The translations under genes and the position numbers were made by a program. The notes under the pieces were generated by a model. The model was not told the origin of the DNA. It did not search any database and was given only the letters and a program-made list of their open reading frames with translations. This document shows, piece after piece, positions 46,011-55,334 of a stretch of 64,000 nt of DNA; positions within the stretch are counted from its first letter, which is position 1; each line of letters opens with the position of its first letter. This DNA comes from Jiella endophytica (GTDB lineage: Bacteria; Pseudomonadota; Alphaproteobacteria; Rhizobiales; Rhizobiaceae), in contig NZ_SOZD01000006.1 in assembly GCF_004519335.1 (NCBI RefSeq), positions 186,001 through 250,000 on the forward strand, given 5' to 3'.

Positions 46011-47498
46011 TTGACCGCAGAGAACGTTGAGGGGATGCGCCCCGAGGGGTGCCAGCCGGCGCGCGCGACGCGCGGCTCCAGTCGTCGCGCCCTTTGGACG
46101 GGCGCCCTGGCCATTTCGGCAACGGCCGCGATCGCGGCCGGGTCGATCGCCTTCCTCGCCGAATCGTCGAAGGCGCCCGGTGCGAGCCGCGCGGCGAAGA
46201 ATGCCGTCCAGCGGCAGGCCGGCATGATTCGTCTGGCCTCGCTCGAGGGGGCCGGCCACCGGCAAGACGCCGAGGCCGATCGGACCGGCCGGATCTTCGA
46301 GCCGCTCGCCGCAAAATCCGGTTTCGGACAGGCGCAAGGCCACGAGCTCGCCGAGCGGGGTGGCCGGGTCTTCCATCCGACCGTCGCGGAGACCAGCCGC
46401 AAGGACAATCTCACCGTCGCAGCGCTGATGCCGGCGCCGCCGAAGGCCGCAAAGACGATCCTGCGCGCGATCCCGAAGGCGCTCGAGGCCAAGGTCGCCG
46501 ACGAACCGGCACCGACCGTCAAGCCGCGCCACCAGCTGGCAGACAGTCGCCCGGCCAGCGGCCAGGGCGCGCTCGCGCTCCTCGCCGCCTTCGATCCGAA
46601 GCCGGCGCCGCGCCCCGTGCTGGAAGGCACCGCCGTCGCCGCCTACCAGTCGGCCGACGTGCCGCGGCCGTCGCTGCGCCCGGAAATCGACGCCGAGATC
46701 GCCACGGAAGCGTCCGAGCCGGCGGGCGAGGCAGTCCTCGCCGCGGTCCCGCTGCCGGCGTCGCGGCCCGAATCCCAGGCCGGCAAGGAAGTCAAGGTCG
46801 CAAGCCTTGGCCCCGAGGCCGGACCGGGCCCGCTCGGCACCGCCGGCGACGATCTCACCGCCCTCGCAGTGCCGCTGCCCGAGCGCCGGCCCGACTATAC
46901 CCCGCCGGTGGTCGCCAGCCCGCAGCCGCAGCCCGAGCAGCCGGCCCAGCGCCCGGCGGAGCGCCGCGCTCCCGCCGTCGCCAGCACCCGGCCGAACGTT
47001 CCGGGTCGGGACACCGACGACGGTCCCAGCTTCTTCGAAAAGCTGTTCGGTCGCGGCGGCTCGGCCAAGCTGCCGGGAGCAGGCAGCGGCATCGCCGTCT
47101 ACGACATCTCCGCCCAGACCGTCTATCTCCCCGGCGACGGCAAGCTTGAAGCGCATTCCGGCCTCGGCCACATGCAGGACAACCCGCGTTACGTCGCCCA
47201 GAAGATGCGCGGCCCGACGCCGCCGAACGTCTACAATCTGCGCATGCGCGAGGCGCTGTTCCACGGCGTCGAGGCCATCCGGCTCCTGCCGGCGGACGGG
47301 CGCAAGAAGTACAACCGCGACGGCCTCCTCGCCCACTCCTACATGTATATCGGCGGCGGCGACCGCTCCCAGTCGAACGGTTGCGTCGTCTTCAAGAATT
47401 ACGACCGCTTCCTCGCAGCCTTCAAGCGCGGCCGGGTGAAGAGGATGATCGTCGTGCCGAGCCTCGACGAACTGCCGACCTACATGGCGGCACTGTAG
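46011..47498 (+). CDS. DUF2778-domain protein with N-terminal membrane anchor
   Basis: 495 residues from a TTG with GGGGGA five to six bases ahead (an ATG nine codons in is possible). One membrane helix (about 28-48) is followed by a low-complexity Pro/Ala/Arg-rich periplasmic linker of about 300 residues, then the DUF2778 domain (about 365-495): GSGIAVYDISAQTVYLPGDGKLEAHSG-like start, HSYMYIGGGDRSQSNGCVVF with the L,D-transpeptidase-type SxGC Cys. The domain is shared with Tlde1 peptidoglycan-cleaving effectors; in rhizobia it is found on anchored proteins. A cell-wall role is likely. Confidence 0.8.
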   Translation: MTAENVEGMRPEGCQPARATRGSSRRALWTGALAISATAAIAAGSIAFLAESSKAPGASRAAKNAVQRQAGMIRLASLEGAGHRQDAEADRTGRIFEPLAAKSGFGQAQGHELAERGGRVFHPTVAETSRKDNLTVAALMPAPPKAAKTILRAIPKALEAKVADEPAPTVKPRHQLADSRPASGQGALALLAAFDPKPAPRPVLEGTAVAAYQSADVPRPSLRPEIDAEIATEASEPAGEAVLAAVPLPASRPESQAGKEVKVASLGPEAGPGPLGTAGDDLTALAVPLPERRPDYTPPVVASPQPQPEQPAQRPAERRAPAVASTRPNVPGRDTDDGPSFFEKLFGRGGSAKLPGAGSGIAVYDISAQTVYLPGDGKLEAHSGLGHMQDNPRYVAQKMRGPTPPNVYNLRMREALFHGVEAIRLLPADGRKKYNRDGLLAHSYMYIGGGDRSQSNGCVVFKNYDRFLAAFKRGRVKRMIVVPSLDELPTYMAAL

Positions 47499-47597
47499 AT
47501 CGGCGCGCGGGATTGGTACCAGCGACCGGAAAGCAATCTTCCGGGCCGCGGGTAGCAGGCCGAAACCTCTGCCGCCGAGCCGGACCATCGGCCCGTT

Positions 47598-49154
47598 TCA
47601 ATGCATGGCAGAGACCCCGGCAGCGCCGGAGCGGCGCGGTGCCAGCAGTGCCAGGCCGCAACCGACGAAGGTGACGCAGGCGACCATCGCCCAAGCCTCG
47701 TTGATCGCCAGTGTCGTTGCCGCCTTCTCCACCATCGGCCTGACGACCGCGACCACCTCGGGGTCGGAGGCTCGCGCCGTCGCCTCCAATGGTATTCCAA
47801 CGGTTTCAAAGGCTTTCGGGTCGAGCCCGGCAAGCCCCGCAGCGAGCGCTTTCGCGTGAAGCGGCGCGCGTCCGTAGACCACGGTGTCGATCAGCGCGAT
47901 GCCGATGGCACCACCGAGATTTCGCATCAGGTTGAAGACGCCGCTCGCGTCGGGCACCGTTTCCGGCGGAAGATTCCCGAGCGCCAGCCGCGTCGGTGGC
48001 AACAGGCAGAACATGATCGCCGCGCCGCGCACGACCTGCGGCCAGAACATGCCGGAAAAGTCCGTCTCGACGGTCTGTGCCGTGCTCATGGCGAGGCCGA
48101 TACCGAACGTACCGAAGCCGGCGAGCGTTAGCAGGCGTGCATTAACGCGCTGCTCCAGCGCGACGGCCACGGGTGCGGTCGCCAGCTGCGCAACGCCCGT
48201 CACCAGCATGACGAGACCGATCTCCAGTGGCCCATGCTCCCGCACGAAGGCGAGAAACACCGGCATCAGATAGACCGAGCCGTAGAGGCCTATGCCGAGA
48301 ATGAAGCTCAGCGCGCAGCCGAGGGCAAAGCCGCGGTCCTGAAACGCCCGAAGCTGCACGATCGGACGGATTCGTCCGAGCATGCGCATCACGAAGAGGC
48401 AGCCGGCAAGAACGCTGGCGGCGAGAAGCGCCATGACCGGCGCGGTCAGCCAGCCGCCGTCAGGCGCTTCCTTGAGCCCGATCTGAAGGCTGGCGAGACA
48501 GAAGGCCAGAAGCGCCAGCCCGGCGACGTCGAGGCTGCGCAGCAGCGAGCGGTCGCCCATGACCCGCGGCAGCGTCGTCAGCCCGAGACCGCAAGCGGCG
48601 ATCCCGGGAACGACATTGACGAGGAAGAGCCAGTGCCAGGAGCCCGTCTCGGTGATCCAGCCACCAACGATCGGCCCCACTGTCGGTGCGAGCACTGCCA
48701 GCATGCCGGCGAGCGTCGTTGCGAGGCCCTGGAAGCGCAGGGGAAAGAGCAGGAACACCGCCGAAAACACCAGTGGGATCAGCATGCCGCCGAAGAACCC
48801 CTGGACCACGCGGGCCATCACCAGGCTGGCGAAACCGGTGCTCGCGGCGCAGCCGATCGAGGCGAGCGTGAAGCTGCCGACGGCAAGGGCGAAGAGGCTT
48901 CGCATCCCGACAGCGCGGGTGAGCAGGCCCGTCAAGGGAATGGCGATGACTTCGGCGATCAGATAGGCGGTCTGGATCCAGCTCATCTGCTCGGCCGCGA
49001 TGCCGAGCGCGTCGCGGATCGCCGGCAGGGACGTCGCGACGACCTGAATGTCGAGCACCGCCATGAACATGCCGAGGCACATGGCGGCAAAGCCGATCCA
49101 TGTTCCGGCCGAAACCCTCTCCGAGGGAGCTGATGCCGGCGTCCCGGCCGTCAT
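47598..49154 (-). CDS. MFS drug-efflux type transporter, DHA2 (EmrB/QacA) family
   Basis: 518 residues, 14 predicted helices. LDIQVVATSLPAIRDALG in helix 1 and WIQTAYLIAEVIAIPLTGLLTRAVGMR (motif A) are typical of EmrB. ATG at 49154 is used; a GTG sits one codon earlier. It begins 31 bases after the methyltransferase-like gene and is the third gene of the polyketide operon, so it may export the product. No EmrA partner is nearby. Confidence 0.88.
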   Translation of the reverse strand: MTAGTPASAPSERVSAGTWIGFAAMCLGMFMAVLDIQVVATSLPAIRDALGIAAEQMSWIQTAYLIAEVIAIPLTGLLTRAVGMRSLFALAVGSFTLASIGCAASTGFASLVMARVVQGFFGGMLIPLVFSAVFLLFPLRFQGLATTLAGMLAVLAPTVGPIVGGWITETGSWHWLFLVNVVPGIAACGLGLTTLPRVMGDRSLLRSLDVAGLALLAFCLASLQIGLKEAPDGGWLTAPVMALLAASVLAGCLFVMRMLGRIRPIVQLRAFQDRGFALGCALSFILGIGLYGSVYLMPVFLAFVREHGPLEIGLVMLVTGVAQLATAPVAVALEQRVNARLLTLAGFGTFGIGLAMSTAQTVETDFSGMFWPQVVRGAAIMFCLLPPTRLALGNLPPETVPDASGVFNLMRNLGGAIGIALIDTVVYGRAPLHAKALAAGLAGLDPKAFETVGIPLEATARASDPEVVAVVRPMVEKAATTLAINEAWAMVACVTFVGCGLALLAPRRSGAAGVSAMH

Positions 49155-49185
49155 CACCGGAACGCCCGATGGCCGGCCGCGCCGC

Positions 49186-49698
49186 TCATCCGCGATGCCG
49201 GCGAAGCGCCGAAGCCTCGGCGGGAATACGGATCATCAGGATGCCGGCATTGAGCAGGGAGAACAGGATCGCGATCTCCCAGAGTCCGAACACGGCCGGC
49301 AGAAGGAAGATCTCGCAGACAACGACGAGATAGTTCGGATGGGCAAACCATCGATACGGCCCCCTGGCAACGAGCGTCTCGCCCGGCTTGACGATGATCC
49401 GCGTGGTCCAGCGCCGGCCGATCGAAGCCAGCACCCAGAAGCGGGCAAGCTGGACGATGGCGAACAGCACCAGCGGGACGACGAGGATCGGCCTTCCCTG
49501 CGCGTAGAGCCAGAGCGCGATCAGCCATGCCGCATGGACGAGCACGATCAGACCGTAGTGGCCGGAGGCGACCTCGAACGCTCCCTCCGCAATGAGCCGC
49601 TGCGTGTTGCGGCGCGCGAGGAGGAGTTCGACCAGACGCTGCCCCGTCACATAGGCGAGGATGGCAAACCCTATGGGAAAGGCGGCGTCTCCGGTCAC
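49186..49698 (-). CDS. Isoprenylcysteine carboxyl methyltransferase-like membrane protein
   Basis: 170 residues, four to five helices. VARGPYRWFAHPNYLVV near residue 110 is the ICMT/PEMT SAM-binding motif (RHPxY). The GTG start follows the PKS stop by one base. In bacteria such proteins pair with type III polyketide synthases (for example BpsA-BpsB in Bacillus) and O-methylate alkylpyrones or resorcinols, so that is the likely job. Confidence 0.88.
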   Translation of the reverse strand: MTGDAAFPIGFAILAYVTGQRLVELLLARRNTQRLIAEGAFEVASGHYGLIVLVHAAWLIALWLYAQGRPILVVPLVLFAIVQLARFWVLASIGRRWTTRIIVKPGETLVARGPYRWFAHPNYLVVVCEIFLLPAVFGLWEIAILFSLLNAGILMIRIPAEASALRRHRG

Positions 49699-49699
49699 C

Positions 49700-50869
49700 T
49701 CAGGCGTCCAGCCTCACGAAACTGCCGGTGAACCCCGGCCCCAGAGCCGCAAGCAGCGTCGGGCCGCGCAGTCCCTGCTCGAGCTTGCGCTTTAGGACGA
49801 ACAGCACCGTCGGCGCCGACATGTTGCCGAAGTCGCGCAGAACCTCGCGCTCGCAGGCGAGCGAACCCTCCTTGAGAGCGAAGGTCGGTTCGAGCGCCTC
49901 GATCACCTTGGCACCGCCGGGATGAAAGACGAAATTGTCGACGTCGTCCAAAGTCTCGCCGTTTCGCGCCAGCATCGCCGTCGCGGCGGGACGCATGCGC
50001 TCGCTCACGAGGGTGGGGATCGAGGCGGAGAACACCGCCGTAAAGCCGACAGGGTCGACATTCCAGCCCATGACGTCGAGGGTGGAGGGCCAGAGATGCT
50101 CGCCCGCCGCGACGACCTTCGGGCCTTCCGGCCCCGCCGCCGTCGTCAGCACCAGCGCCGCGGCGCCATCGCCGAAAAGCGCCGTTGCGACGATGTTGCT
50201 CTTGGTCAGCGAATCGTCACGGAAGGCAAGCGTACAGGTCTCGACGACGACGAGGAGAACCCGGGAACCCGGTGCGGCACCGGCCAGCTGAGCAGCGAGC
50301 GCCAGGCCCGAAGCCCCCCCGGCACAGCCGAGACCGAACACCGGCACCCGGCGGATATCGGGCCGAAATCCAAGTTCCTGATGGGCGCGGGCTTCGAGGG
50401 TGGGCGTTGCGACCCCCGTCGAGCTGACCGTGACGACCGTGTCGATCAGTTCGGCTCGCAGTCCGGCGTCATCCAGAGCCCTGGACGCCGCATCGACGAA
50501 AAGCGAAGTCGCGCCATCGAGATAGGCCGCCGTGCGCTTCTCCCAGTCCTGCGGCCGGTGAAACCAGTCGATCGGCTCGACGGAATACCGGTTGGCGATG
50601 CCGCTGTTTTCGAAGACCGGTCGCATCCGCTCGAAATCGCGGAAACGCCCGGCGAACATGTCAGCCGCATGAGCCACCACGTCTTTCTGGGAAAGCCGAT
50701 GCGGCGGGACTGCCGTCGCCAGCCCGACGATCCGGGGTTGCGCTTTGGGATTTGCCTTCTGCCCCGCGCTCGAATGGCTGACGTCCTGCCGGCCGTCCGT
50801 GTCTGAAGAGGGGGATGAGAAACGCGATGAAATCTCGCCAGGCGTCGTTTCGAGGACCGGATGGTCCAT
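49700..50869 (-). CDS. Type III polyketide synthase (chalcone/stilbene synthase family)
   Basis: 389 residues. The thiolase-fold catalytic triad is complete: Cys in FGLGCAGGASGLAL (near residue 181), His in NFVFHPGGAKV (near 314) and Asn in FGNMSAPTVLF (near 348). It condenses acyl-CoA with malonyl-CoA to make alkylpyrones or alkylresorcinols. The first about 45 residues (Ser/Thr/Asp-rich) extend beyond the domain; a later start is possible. It heads the PKS-ICMT-MFS operon. Confidence 0.93.
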   Translation of the reverse strand: MDHPVLETTPGEISSRFSSPSSDTDGRQDVSHSSAGQKANPKAQPRIVGLATAVPPHRLSQKDVVAHAADMFAGRFRDFERMRPVFENSGIANRYSVEPIDWFHRPQDWEKRTAAYLDGATSLFVDAASRALDDAGLRAELIDTVVTVSSTGVATPTLEARAHQELGFRPDIRRVPVFGLGCAGGASGLALAAQLAGAAPGSRVLLVVVETCTLAFRDDSLTKSNIVATALFGDGAAALVLTTAAGPEGPKVVAAGEHLWPSTLDVMGWNVDPVGFTAVFSASIPTLVSERMRPAATAMLARNGETLDDVDNFVFHPGGAKVIEALEPTFALKEGSLACEREVLRDFGNMSAPTVLFVLKRKLEQGLRGPTLLAALGPGFTGSFVRLDA

Positions 50870-51041
50870 GGTGTCTGCTCATTACTGGCCACACGGGGCG
50901 GTGCATTTGCAGCCGAACAACATGTTGATCTTAAATGCGTTCCGCTCATAGCCGAGCCCGTGACGCTTTCACGCACCCGGCGCCAGAGTTGGCCCGGCCT
51001 CTGTGCGTACTGTCGCTCGGAGGTCGCTCTATCGCTCCCAC

Positions 51042-51165
51042 GGCGCAGCAGACCCGCTCGCCGGTCCTCGCGCGACAGCTTGGCTGGGACCTCGTCACCG
51101 ACCCTTCGGCCGCCATCGGTTGGAAGGCCATGGCGGTATCGAACCGGTTTTTTGTCGGGCCGGCC
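51042..51165 (-). pseudogene. Remnant of the 3' end of a gor-like gene
   Basis: Translating the minus strand from the ATG at about 51131 gives MAFQPMAAEGSVTRSQPS, then GERV, which lines up with the C-terminus of the intact glutathione reductase 1.1 kb away (MAVHPTAAEELVTMYQPS, then GERV). Nucleotide similarity extends upstream to about 51165 and stops near 51042. The stop codon (TGA) has become TGC. It is a short decayed duplicate or what is left of an older gor copy. Confidence 0.75.
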
Positions 51166-51410
51166 TATTCGGGGCTCACCCGGAAGGGCGAAAACGGCAG
51201 ATCCGCAAGCTGGCGCTCGTCCATGCGTACGAGATCCGGATGGGTCAGCGGGTCCCGCCGCCAGTCCGGCGACTTGCCACCGGCGCCGCGGCGGCGCGCA
51301 TCCGGGATCCGCCGAGGTCCGAGAGGCCATCCGCGAAGCCCGGTCAGGGCAGAGATCAGCAGCGTCTTCAGTGAGGGCGGTGAAAGGGTCGTCGTCATGG
51401 CGACGACCAT
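51165..51410 (-). CDS. Small hypothetical protein (DUF1127-like region possible)
   Basis: 81 residues (77 from the second ATG at 51398). The C-terminal part PDWRRDPLTHPDLVRMDERQLADLPF resembles short alphaproteobacterial proteins with an 'HPDLRxMxxRQLADLP' pattern; otherwise unknown. No clear ribosome-binding site. It lies after the XRE regulator on the same strand and ends where the gor remnant begins, so it might itself be a leftover. Confidence 0.4.
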   Translation of the reverse strand: MVVAMTTTLSPPSLKTLLISALTGLRGWPLGPRRIPDARRRGAGGKSPDWRRDPLTHPDLVRMDERQLADLPFSPFRVSPE

Positions 51411-51451
51411 GATCCCGGCGACGGATCGGCTCAATCGCCGGAATATTTCAT

Positions 51452-52024
51452 TCAGCCGGTCCGGTCGGCCCCGTCCCGCACCAGCCGCGCCATGGTGCCG
51501 TTCGACAGCGGGATGCGAGTCCAGACGATGGTGCCGGGCTCGATCCACAGCGTCGGGCAGTCGTGGAAACGCGTGGTGAACTGCATTTCGGCCGAGGCCG
51601 CCTCGTGCCAGCCGGTCTGAAGCAGCCGCCACTCGGCCTCGATGATGTCCTCTGACGCGCAGGACCAGAGTGACAGGCCGCAAAGCTCCACGGCATTCCT
51701 GCGCCAGCTCCTGAGCCTGCCGGGCGATGCGGCGAGCAGCCGGTGCGACAGGTCGCAGACGAGGTGCATCGGCTCGGAGGAATTGGCAACGAGGCTGACG
51801 AGCGCCTGGTCGGCGGCCGAATCCGCCCGCGCCCCGATCATCCGGGTGAGCGCCGCCTTCTCCCGGGCGGTCAGCTGGCCGCGGCCGGCCTCCCAGCGCG
51901 AAACGGTCGGCTGCGAGACCGCCAGCATCGCGGCGACCGTCTCCTGCTTGACGTCGTTCAGCCGCCGCCAGCGCCGCAGCGAGCGACCGATCAGCGCCGA
52001 GGTCAAGGGGAGTGCGAAGGTCAT
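51452..52024 (-). CDS. XRE-family helix-turn-helix regulator
   Basis: 190 residues. HTH at about residues 10-60: RSLRRWRRLNDVKQETVAAMLAVSQPTVSRWEAGRGQLTA-like with the recognition helix VSQPTVSRWEAG. The C-terminal half (about 70-190) looks like a PAS-type sensor (HLVCDLSHRLLAASPGR, then WTRIPLSNG). It may control the polyketide operon downstream or itself. Starts at 52024 (ATG); the frame extends upstream without character. Confidence 0.75.
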   Translation of the reverse strand: MTFALPLTSALIGRSLRRWRRLNDVKQETVAAMLAVSQPTVSRWEAGRGQLTAREKAALTRMIGARADSAADQALVSLVANSSEPMHLVCDLSHRLLAASPGRLRSWRRNAVELCGLSLWSCASEDIIEAEWRLLQTGWHEAASAEMQFTTRFHDCPTLWIEPGTIVWTRIPLSNGTMARLVRDGADRTG

Positions 52025-52143
52025 GTCCGTGCCGGATCCTACAGCATCGGCCCGAAAGTCGGAACCGATTTTCCGAAAAGCACGATGCGCGGTGATCAAC
52101 AAGCGGGAGCGTAGTTTGCGCGCCCGAACGGACGTGCGCTGCC

Positions 52144-53532
52144 TCAGACCCGCTCGCCGTTCTTCACGCGATAGCTCGGCTGGTACATCGTCACCAGCTC
52201 TTCCGCCGCCGTCGGGTGGACGGCCATGGTGGCGTCGAACTGGTCCTTGGTCAGCCCCGCCTTGACGGTGATGGCGAGCACCTGGGCGAGTTCGCCGGCA
52301 TCCGGCCCGAGGATATGGGCGCCGAGCACCCTGCGGCTGTCCGCATCGACGACGAGCTTCATCAGCATCCGCCCGTCGCGGCCGGAAAGGGTGTTCTTCA
52401 TCGGCCGGAACGAGGCCCGATAAATCTCGAGCCCGGCATATTGCCGGCCCGCCTCGTGCTCAGTCAGCCCGACGACACCGAGCTCCGGCTGAGAGAACAC
52501 CGCAGTCGCGATCGAGCCGTAGTCCGGCTTGGTCGGCTTGCCCCGATAGAGAGTCTCGATCAGGCACATCGCCTCGTGGATCGCCACCGGCGTCAGCTGC
52601 ACGCGATGGGTGACGTCGCCGATGGCATAGATGTTTTCGGCGCTCGTCCGTGAATAGTCGTCGATCTTGATGGCGCCGCGCTCGTCGAGCTCGACGCCGG
52701 CCGTCTCGCAGCCGAGATTTTCCGTATTGGCAGTGCGGCCGATCGCCAGCATGATCTGGTCGGCGACCATCACCTCGCCGCTCTTGCAGGTCGCGGCGAG
52801 GGTCCCGTCCTCGCGCATGTCGACCCGCTCGAAGGTATCGCAGCAGTGGACGCGCAGGCCCTTCTTGTCCATCGCCTGGTGGAGCTCGTGCCTGAGGTCG
52901 TCGTCGAAGCCCTGGAGGATTTCCTTGCCGCGATAGACCAGCGTCGTCTCGACGCCGAGGCCGTGGAAGATGTTGGCGAATTCCACCGCGATATAGCCGC
53001 CGCCGAGGATGGCGATACGCTTCGGCAGCTCCTTGAGGTGGAAGGCCTCCTCGGAGGTGATGCAGTGCTCGGCGCCGGGCATTGCCGGGTGGCGGTTTGG
53101 CCGCCCGCCGGTGGCGATCAGGATCTGGTCTGCGGTGACGCGCTCGTCGCGGCCGATCAGCCGGATCTCGTGCGGCCCTTCGAGGACGGCGCGGTCGGTG
53201 ATCGTCACGGCGCCGGCCTTGCCGGCATTCACCTCGTAGAGGCCTTCCAGCCGCTCGATCTCGCGATCCTTGGCGGCGATCAGCTTCTGCCAGTCGAACT
53301 GCCTCTCGCCGACCGTCCAGCCATAGCCAGCCGCATCCTCGAAGGCCTCGGGAAACTGCGAGGCATAGACGAACAGTTTCTTCGGCACGCAGCCGCGGAT
53401 GACGCAGGTGCCACCGAAGCGGTATTCCTCGGCGATCGCGACCTTCTTGCCGAGCGAGGCTGCGACGCGCGCCGCCCTGACGCCACCCGAGCCGCCGCCG
53501 ATGACGAAGAGGTCGTAGTCATATGCGCTCAT
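52144..53532 (-). CDS. gor: Glutathione-disulfide reductase
   Basis: 462 residues, FAD/NADPH flavoprotein that keeps glutathione reduced. FAD loop VIGGGSGGVRAAR near residue 10, redox disulfide GGTCVIRGCVPKK near 40, NADPH loop ILGGGYIAVEFA near 175, FAD-binding IYAIGDVTHRVQLTPVA near 307, and the active-site base HPTAAEE near 440. It ends the rpiA-DUF2059-gor run, a normal rhizobial order. Confidence 0.96.
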   Translation of the reverse strand: MSAYDYDLFVIGGGSGGVRAARVAASLGKKVAIAEEYRFGGTCVIRGCVPKKLFVYASQFPEAFEDAAGYGWTVGERQFDWQKLIAAKDREIERLEGLYEVNAGKAGAVTITDRAVLEGPHEIRLIGRDERVTADQILIATGGRPNRHPAMPGAEHCITSEEAFHLKELPKRIAILGGGYIAVEFANIFHGLGVETTLVYRGKEILQGFDDDLRHELHQAMDKKGLRVHCCDTFERVDMREDGTLAATCKSGEVMVADQIMLAIGRTANTENLGCETAGVELDERGAIKIDDYSRTSAENIYAIGDVTHRVQLTPVAIHEAMCLIETLYRGKPTKPDYGSIATAVFSQPELGVVGLTEHEAGRQYAGLEIYRASFRPMKNTLSGRDGRMLMKLVVDADSRRVLGAHILGPDAGELAQVLAITVKAGLTKDQFDATMAVHPTAAEELVTMYQPSYRVKNGERV

Positions 53533-53722
53533 CGCGTGCCGTCCCGATCACTGGCCCGGCGCGCCGCCGCCGGGCAATCTCCGCCCCGGATGGTCGGGGC
53601 CGTCATCGCCTCTTACGATGTTTCGATCCGAAATGTTTCGCTGCGCTGACGCATCCTGGCGTATGCGCGAGCCAGGCGTGCCCAGGCCCTGCCGCAAGGC
53701 GGCGGCTCAGCGCGACGCCCGG

Positions 53723-54292
53723 TCAGCCGCCGTTGGAAGGAGCGCCACCGTCGTTCATCTTGCGGAAGCCGTCGAACGCCGCCTGGCGCAGATCGCGGAT
53801 GATGCCCTTGCTCCAGACATCGGCCGCCCTCACCATATCGCGCGTCGCCGTCGGCCCCTGCGCGAGCAGCTTCTCGCCGGCCCCGGAGGTGTAGAAGGCC
53901 GAGATGCTCTTCAGCTCGTCCTCGGTGAACAGCCGGGCGTAGATCCGCGCGACTTCCGTCTCCAGCGCGGCGCGGCGCGGCGCCAGCTCGATGGCGGCGT
54001 CGTCGACCATGTCGGAAATCTTCGAGTCCATGTCGGGACGGTTGGCGATCAGCTCGGACTTGATCTGCGTCGCCGCGTTGGGAAGGATCTCGTCGAACTG
54101 GTCGGTCGCATGGATCGCCGCGATCGCCGCCCGCGCTGCCGCGAGATGGCTGTCGCTGATCTCCTCGGCGGCGGCGGGCTGGCCGGCATTCTGCTGGTCG
54201 GTGGCCTGCTGGGCGCTGGCAGCCGCCGGAAACAGCAACATGGCGGTGGCGGCGGCAAGAACGCCGCGGCGCATCGACTGACTGAAGATCAT
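53723..54292 (-). CDS. DUF2059 periplasmic protein
   Basis: 189 residues: signal peptide (about 1-27, AASAQ), a Gln/Ala-rich stretch, and a DUF2059 helical domain with FYTSGAGEKLLAQGP (the F-Y-x-T-x-x-G motif) near residue 132. Function unknown. Always between rpiA and gor in related genomes, but no functional tie is known. Confidence 0.85.
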   Translation of the reverse strand: MIFSQSMRRGVLAAATAMLLFPAAASAQQATDQQNAGQPAAAEEISDSHLAAARAAIAAIHATDQFDEILPNAATQIKSELIANRPDMDSKISDMVDDAAIELAPRRAALETEVARIYARLFTEDELKSISAFYTSGAGEKLLAQGPTATRDMVRAADVWSKGIIRDLRQAAFDGFRKMNDGGAPSNGG

Positions 54293-54445
54293 CGCTTGGT
54301 TGACTCCGTTGGTTGATCTGCGCCCCGGGCCGGCTGCCCCTGTCGAGCTCCGCCCCTGCCCCGCCGCGAATGGCTGTCCTGCCCGTTCCGGCGCGGACTA
54401 GCGCCTCCTGCGGCATCGCGCAAGCCGCCCGGTCGGTCCGCCGGC

Positions 54446-55141
54446 TCAGGCGGTCAGATGGCGGACGCCCCCTCGCGTCGCGATCACCGCCTCGCTGGCC
54501 AGGCCGAGGAACAGCCCGTGCTCGACGACGCCTGGAACGTCGTGAAGGGCGCGCGACAGCGCTTGTGGATCGGGAATGCGGCCAAAGGATGCATCGAGGA
54601 TGAGGTGGCCGCTGTCGGTGATGAAGGGCGTTTCGCCGTCGCGCCGCAGCGTCAGGTCGCAGGGCAGTTCGAGCCGCCGGGCCACGTCCTGGATGGCGAG
54701 ATAGGTAGCGATCATGCCGAAGCCGTTGATCTCGATCGGCAGCGGGAAGGCGCCGAGCGTGTCGACCAGCTTGCTCTCGTCGGCAACGACGATCATCCGC
54801 TTCGAGGCCGCGGCGACGATCTTTTCGCGCAGGAGCGCGCCGCCGCCGCCCTTGACGAGGCGGAGGCGGGAATCGATCTCGTCGGCGCCGTCGACGGTGA
54901 GATCGAGCTGCGGGACGTTTTCGAGGGTCGCCATCGGTACGCCGACCTCGCGGCAGAGCCGCTCGGTACGCTCGGAGGTGGAGACGCCGGTGACCGTCAG
55001 CCCGTCCTTCACCTTCACCGCCAGAGCCCGCACGAAGGCCTCCGCCGTCGTGCCGGTGCCGATGCCGAGCCGCATCCCGTCCTCGACATGCGCGAGCGCC
55101 GCCTCACCCGCCGCCCGCTTCAGTTCCTCCGCACTCGCCAT
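54446..55141 (-). CDS. rpiA: Ribose-5-phosphate isomerase A
   Basis: 231 residues. Substrate-binding loops [12 protein letters not shown] near residue 26, [11 protein letters not shown] near 80 (catalytic Asp) and [15 protein letters not shown] near 94 with the catalytic Glu, all standard for RpiA. It interconverts ribose-5- and ribulose-5-phosphate in the pentose phosphate path. First gene of rpiA-DUF2059-gor. Confidence 0.97.
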   Translation of the reverse strand: MASAEELKRAAGEAALAHVEDGMRLGIGTGTTAEAFVRALAVKVKDGLTVTGVSTSERTERLCREVGVPMATLENVPQLDLTVDGADEIDSRLRLVKGGGGALLREKIVAAASKRMIVVADESKLVDTLGAFPLPIEINGFGMIATYLAIQDVARRLELPCDLTLRRDGETPFITDSGHLILDASFGRIPDPQALSRALHDVPGVVEHGLFLGLASEAVIATRGGVRHLTA

Positions 55142-55334
55142 GCCGCGCTCTCCTTCATCGATCCTGGCGTTCGTCTAGCAGCCTCGCTGCCGTACCGATA
55201 GGTCGAAGGGTGAGAGCCATGGGGGAAAGGCGCATGAAAGGCCGCCCCTGCGGACGACCGTTCTCAAACTTAGGCCGGTGATCCTCGCAGTGGGGGCCCG
55301 GCCCGTACGAGCCGGATCCAGCGACGGATCGATG

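Noticed and set aside
50870-51452. Several 60-180 codon plus-strand frames
   Set aside because: Arg/Ser/Pro-rich products typical of out-of-frame GC-rich DNA; the minus strand holds the gor remnant and the small ORF instead.
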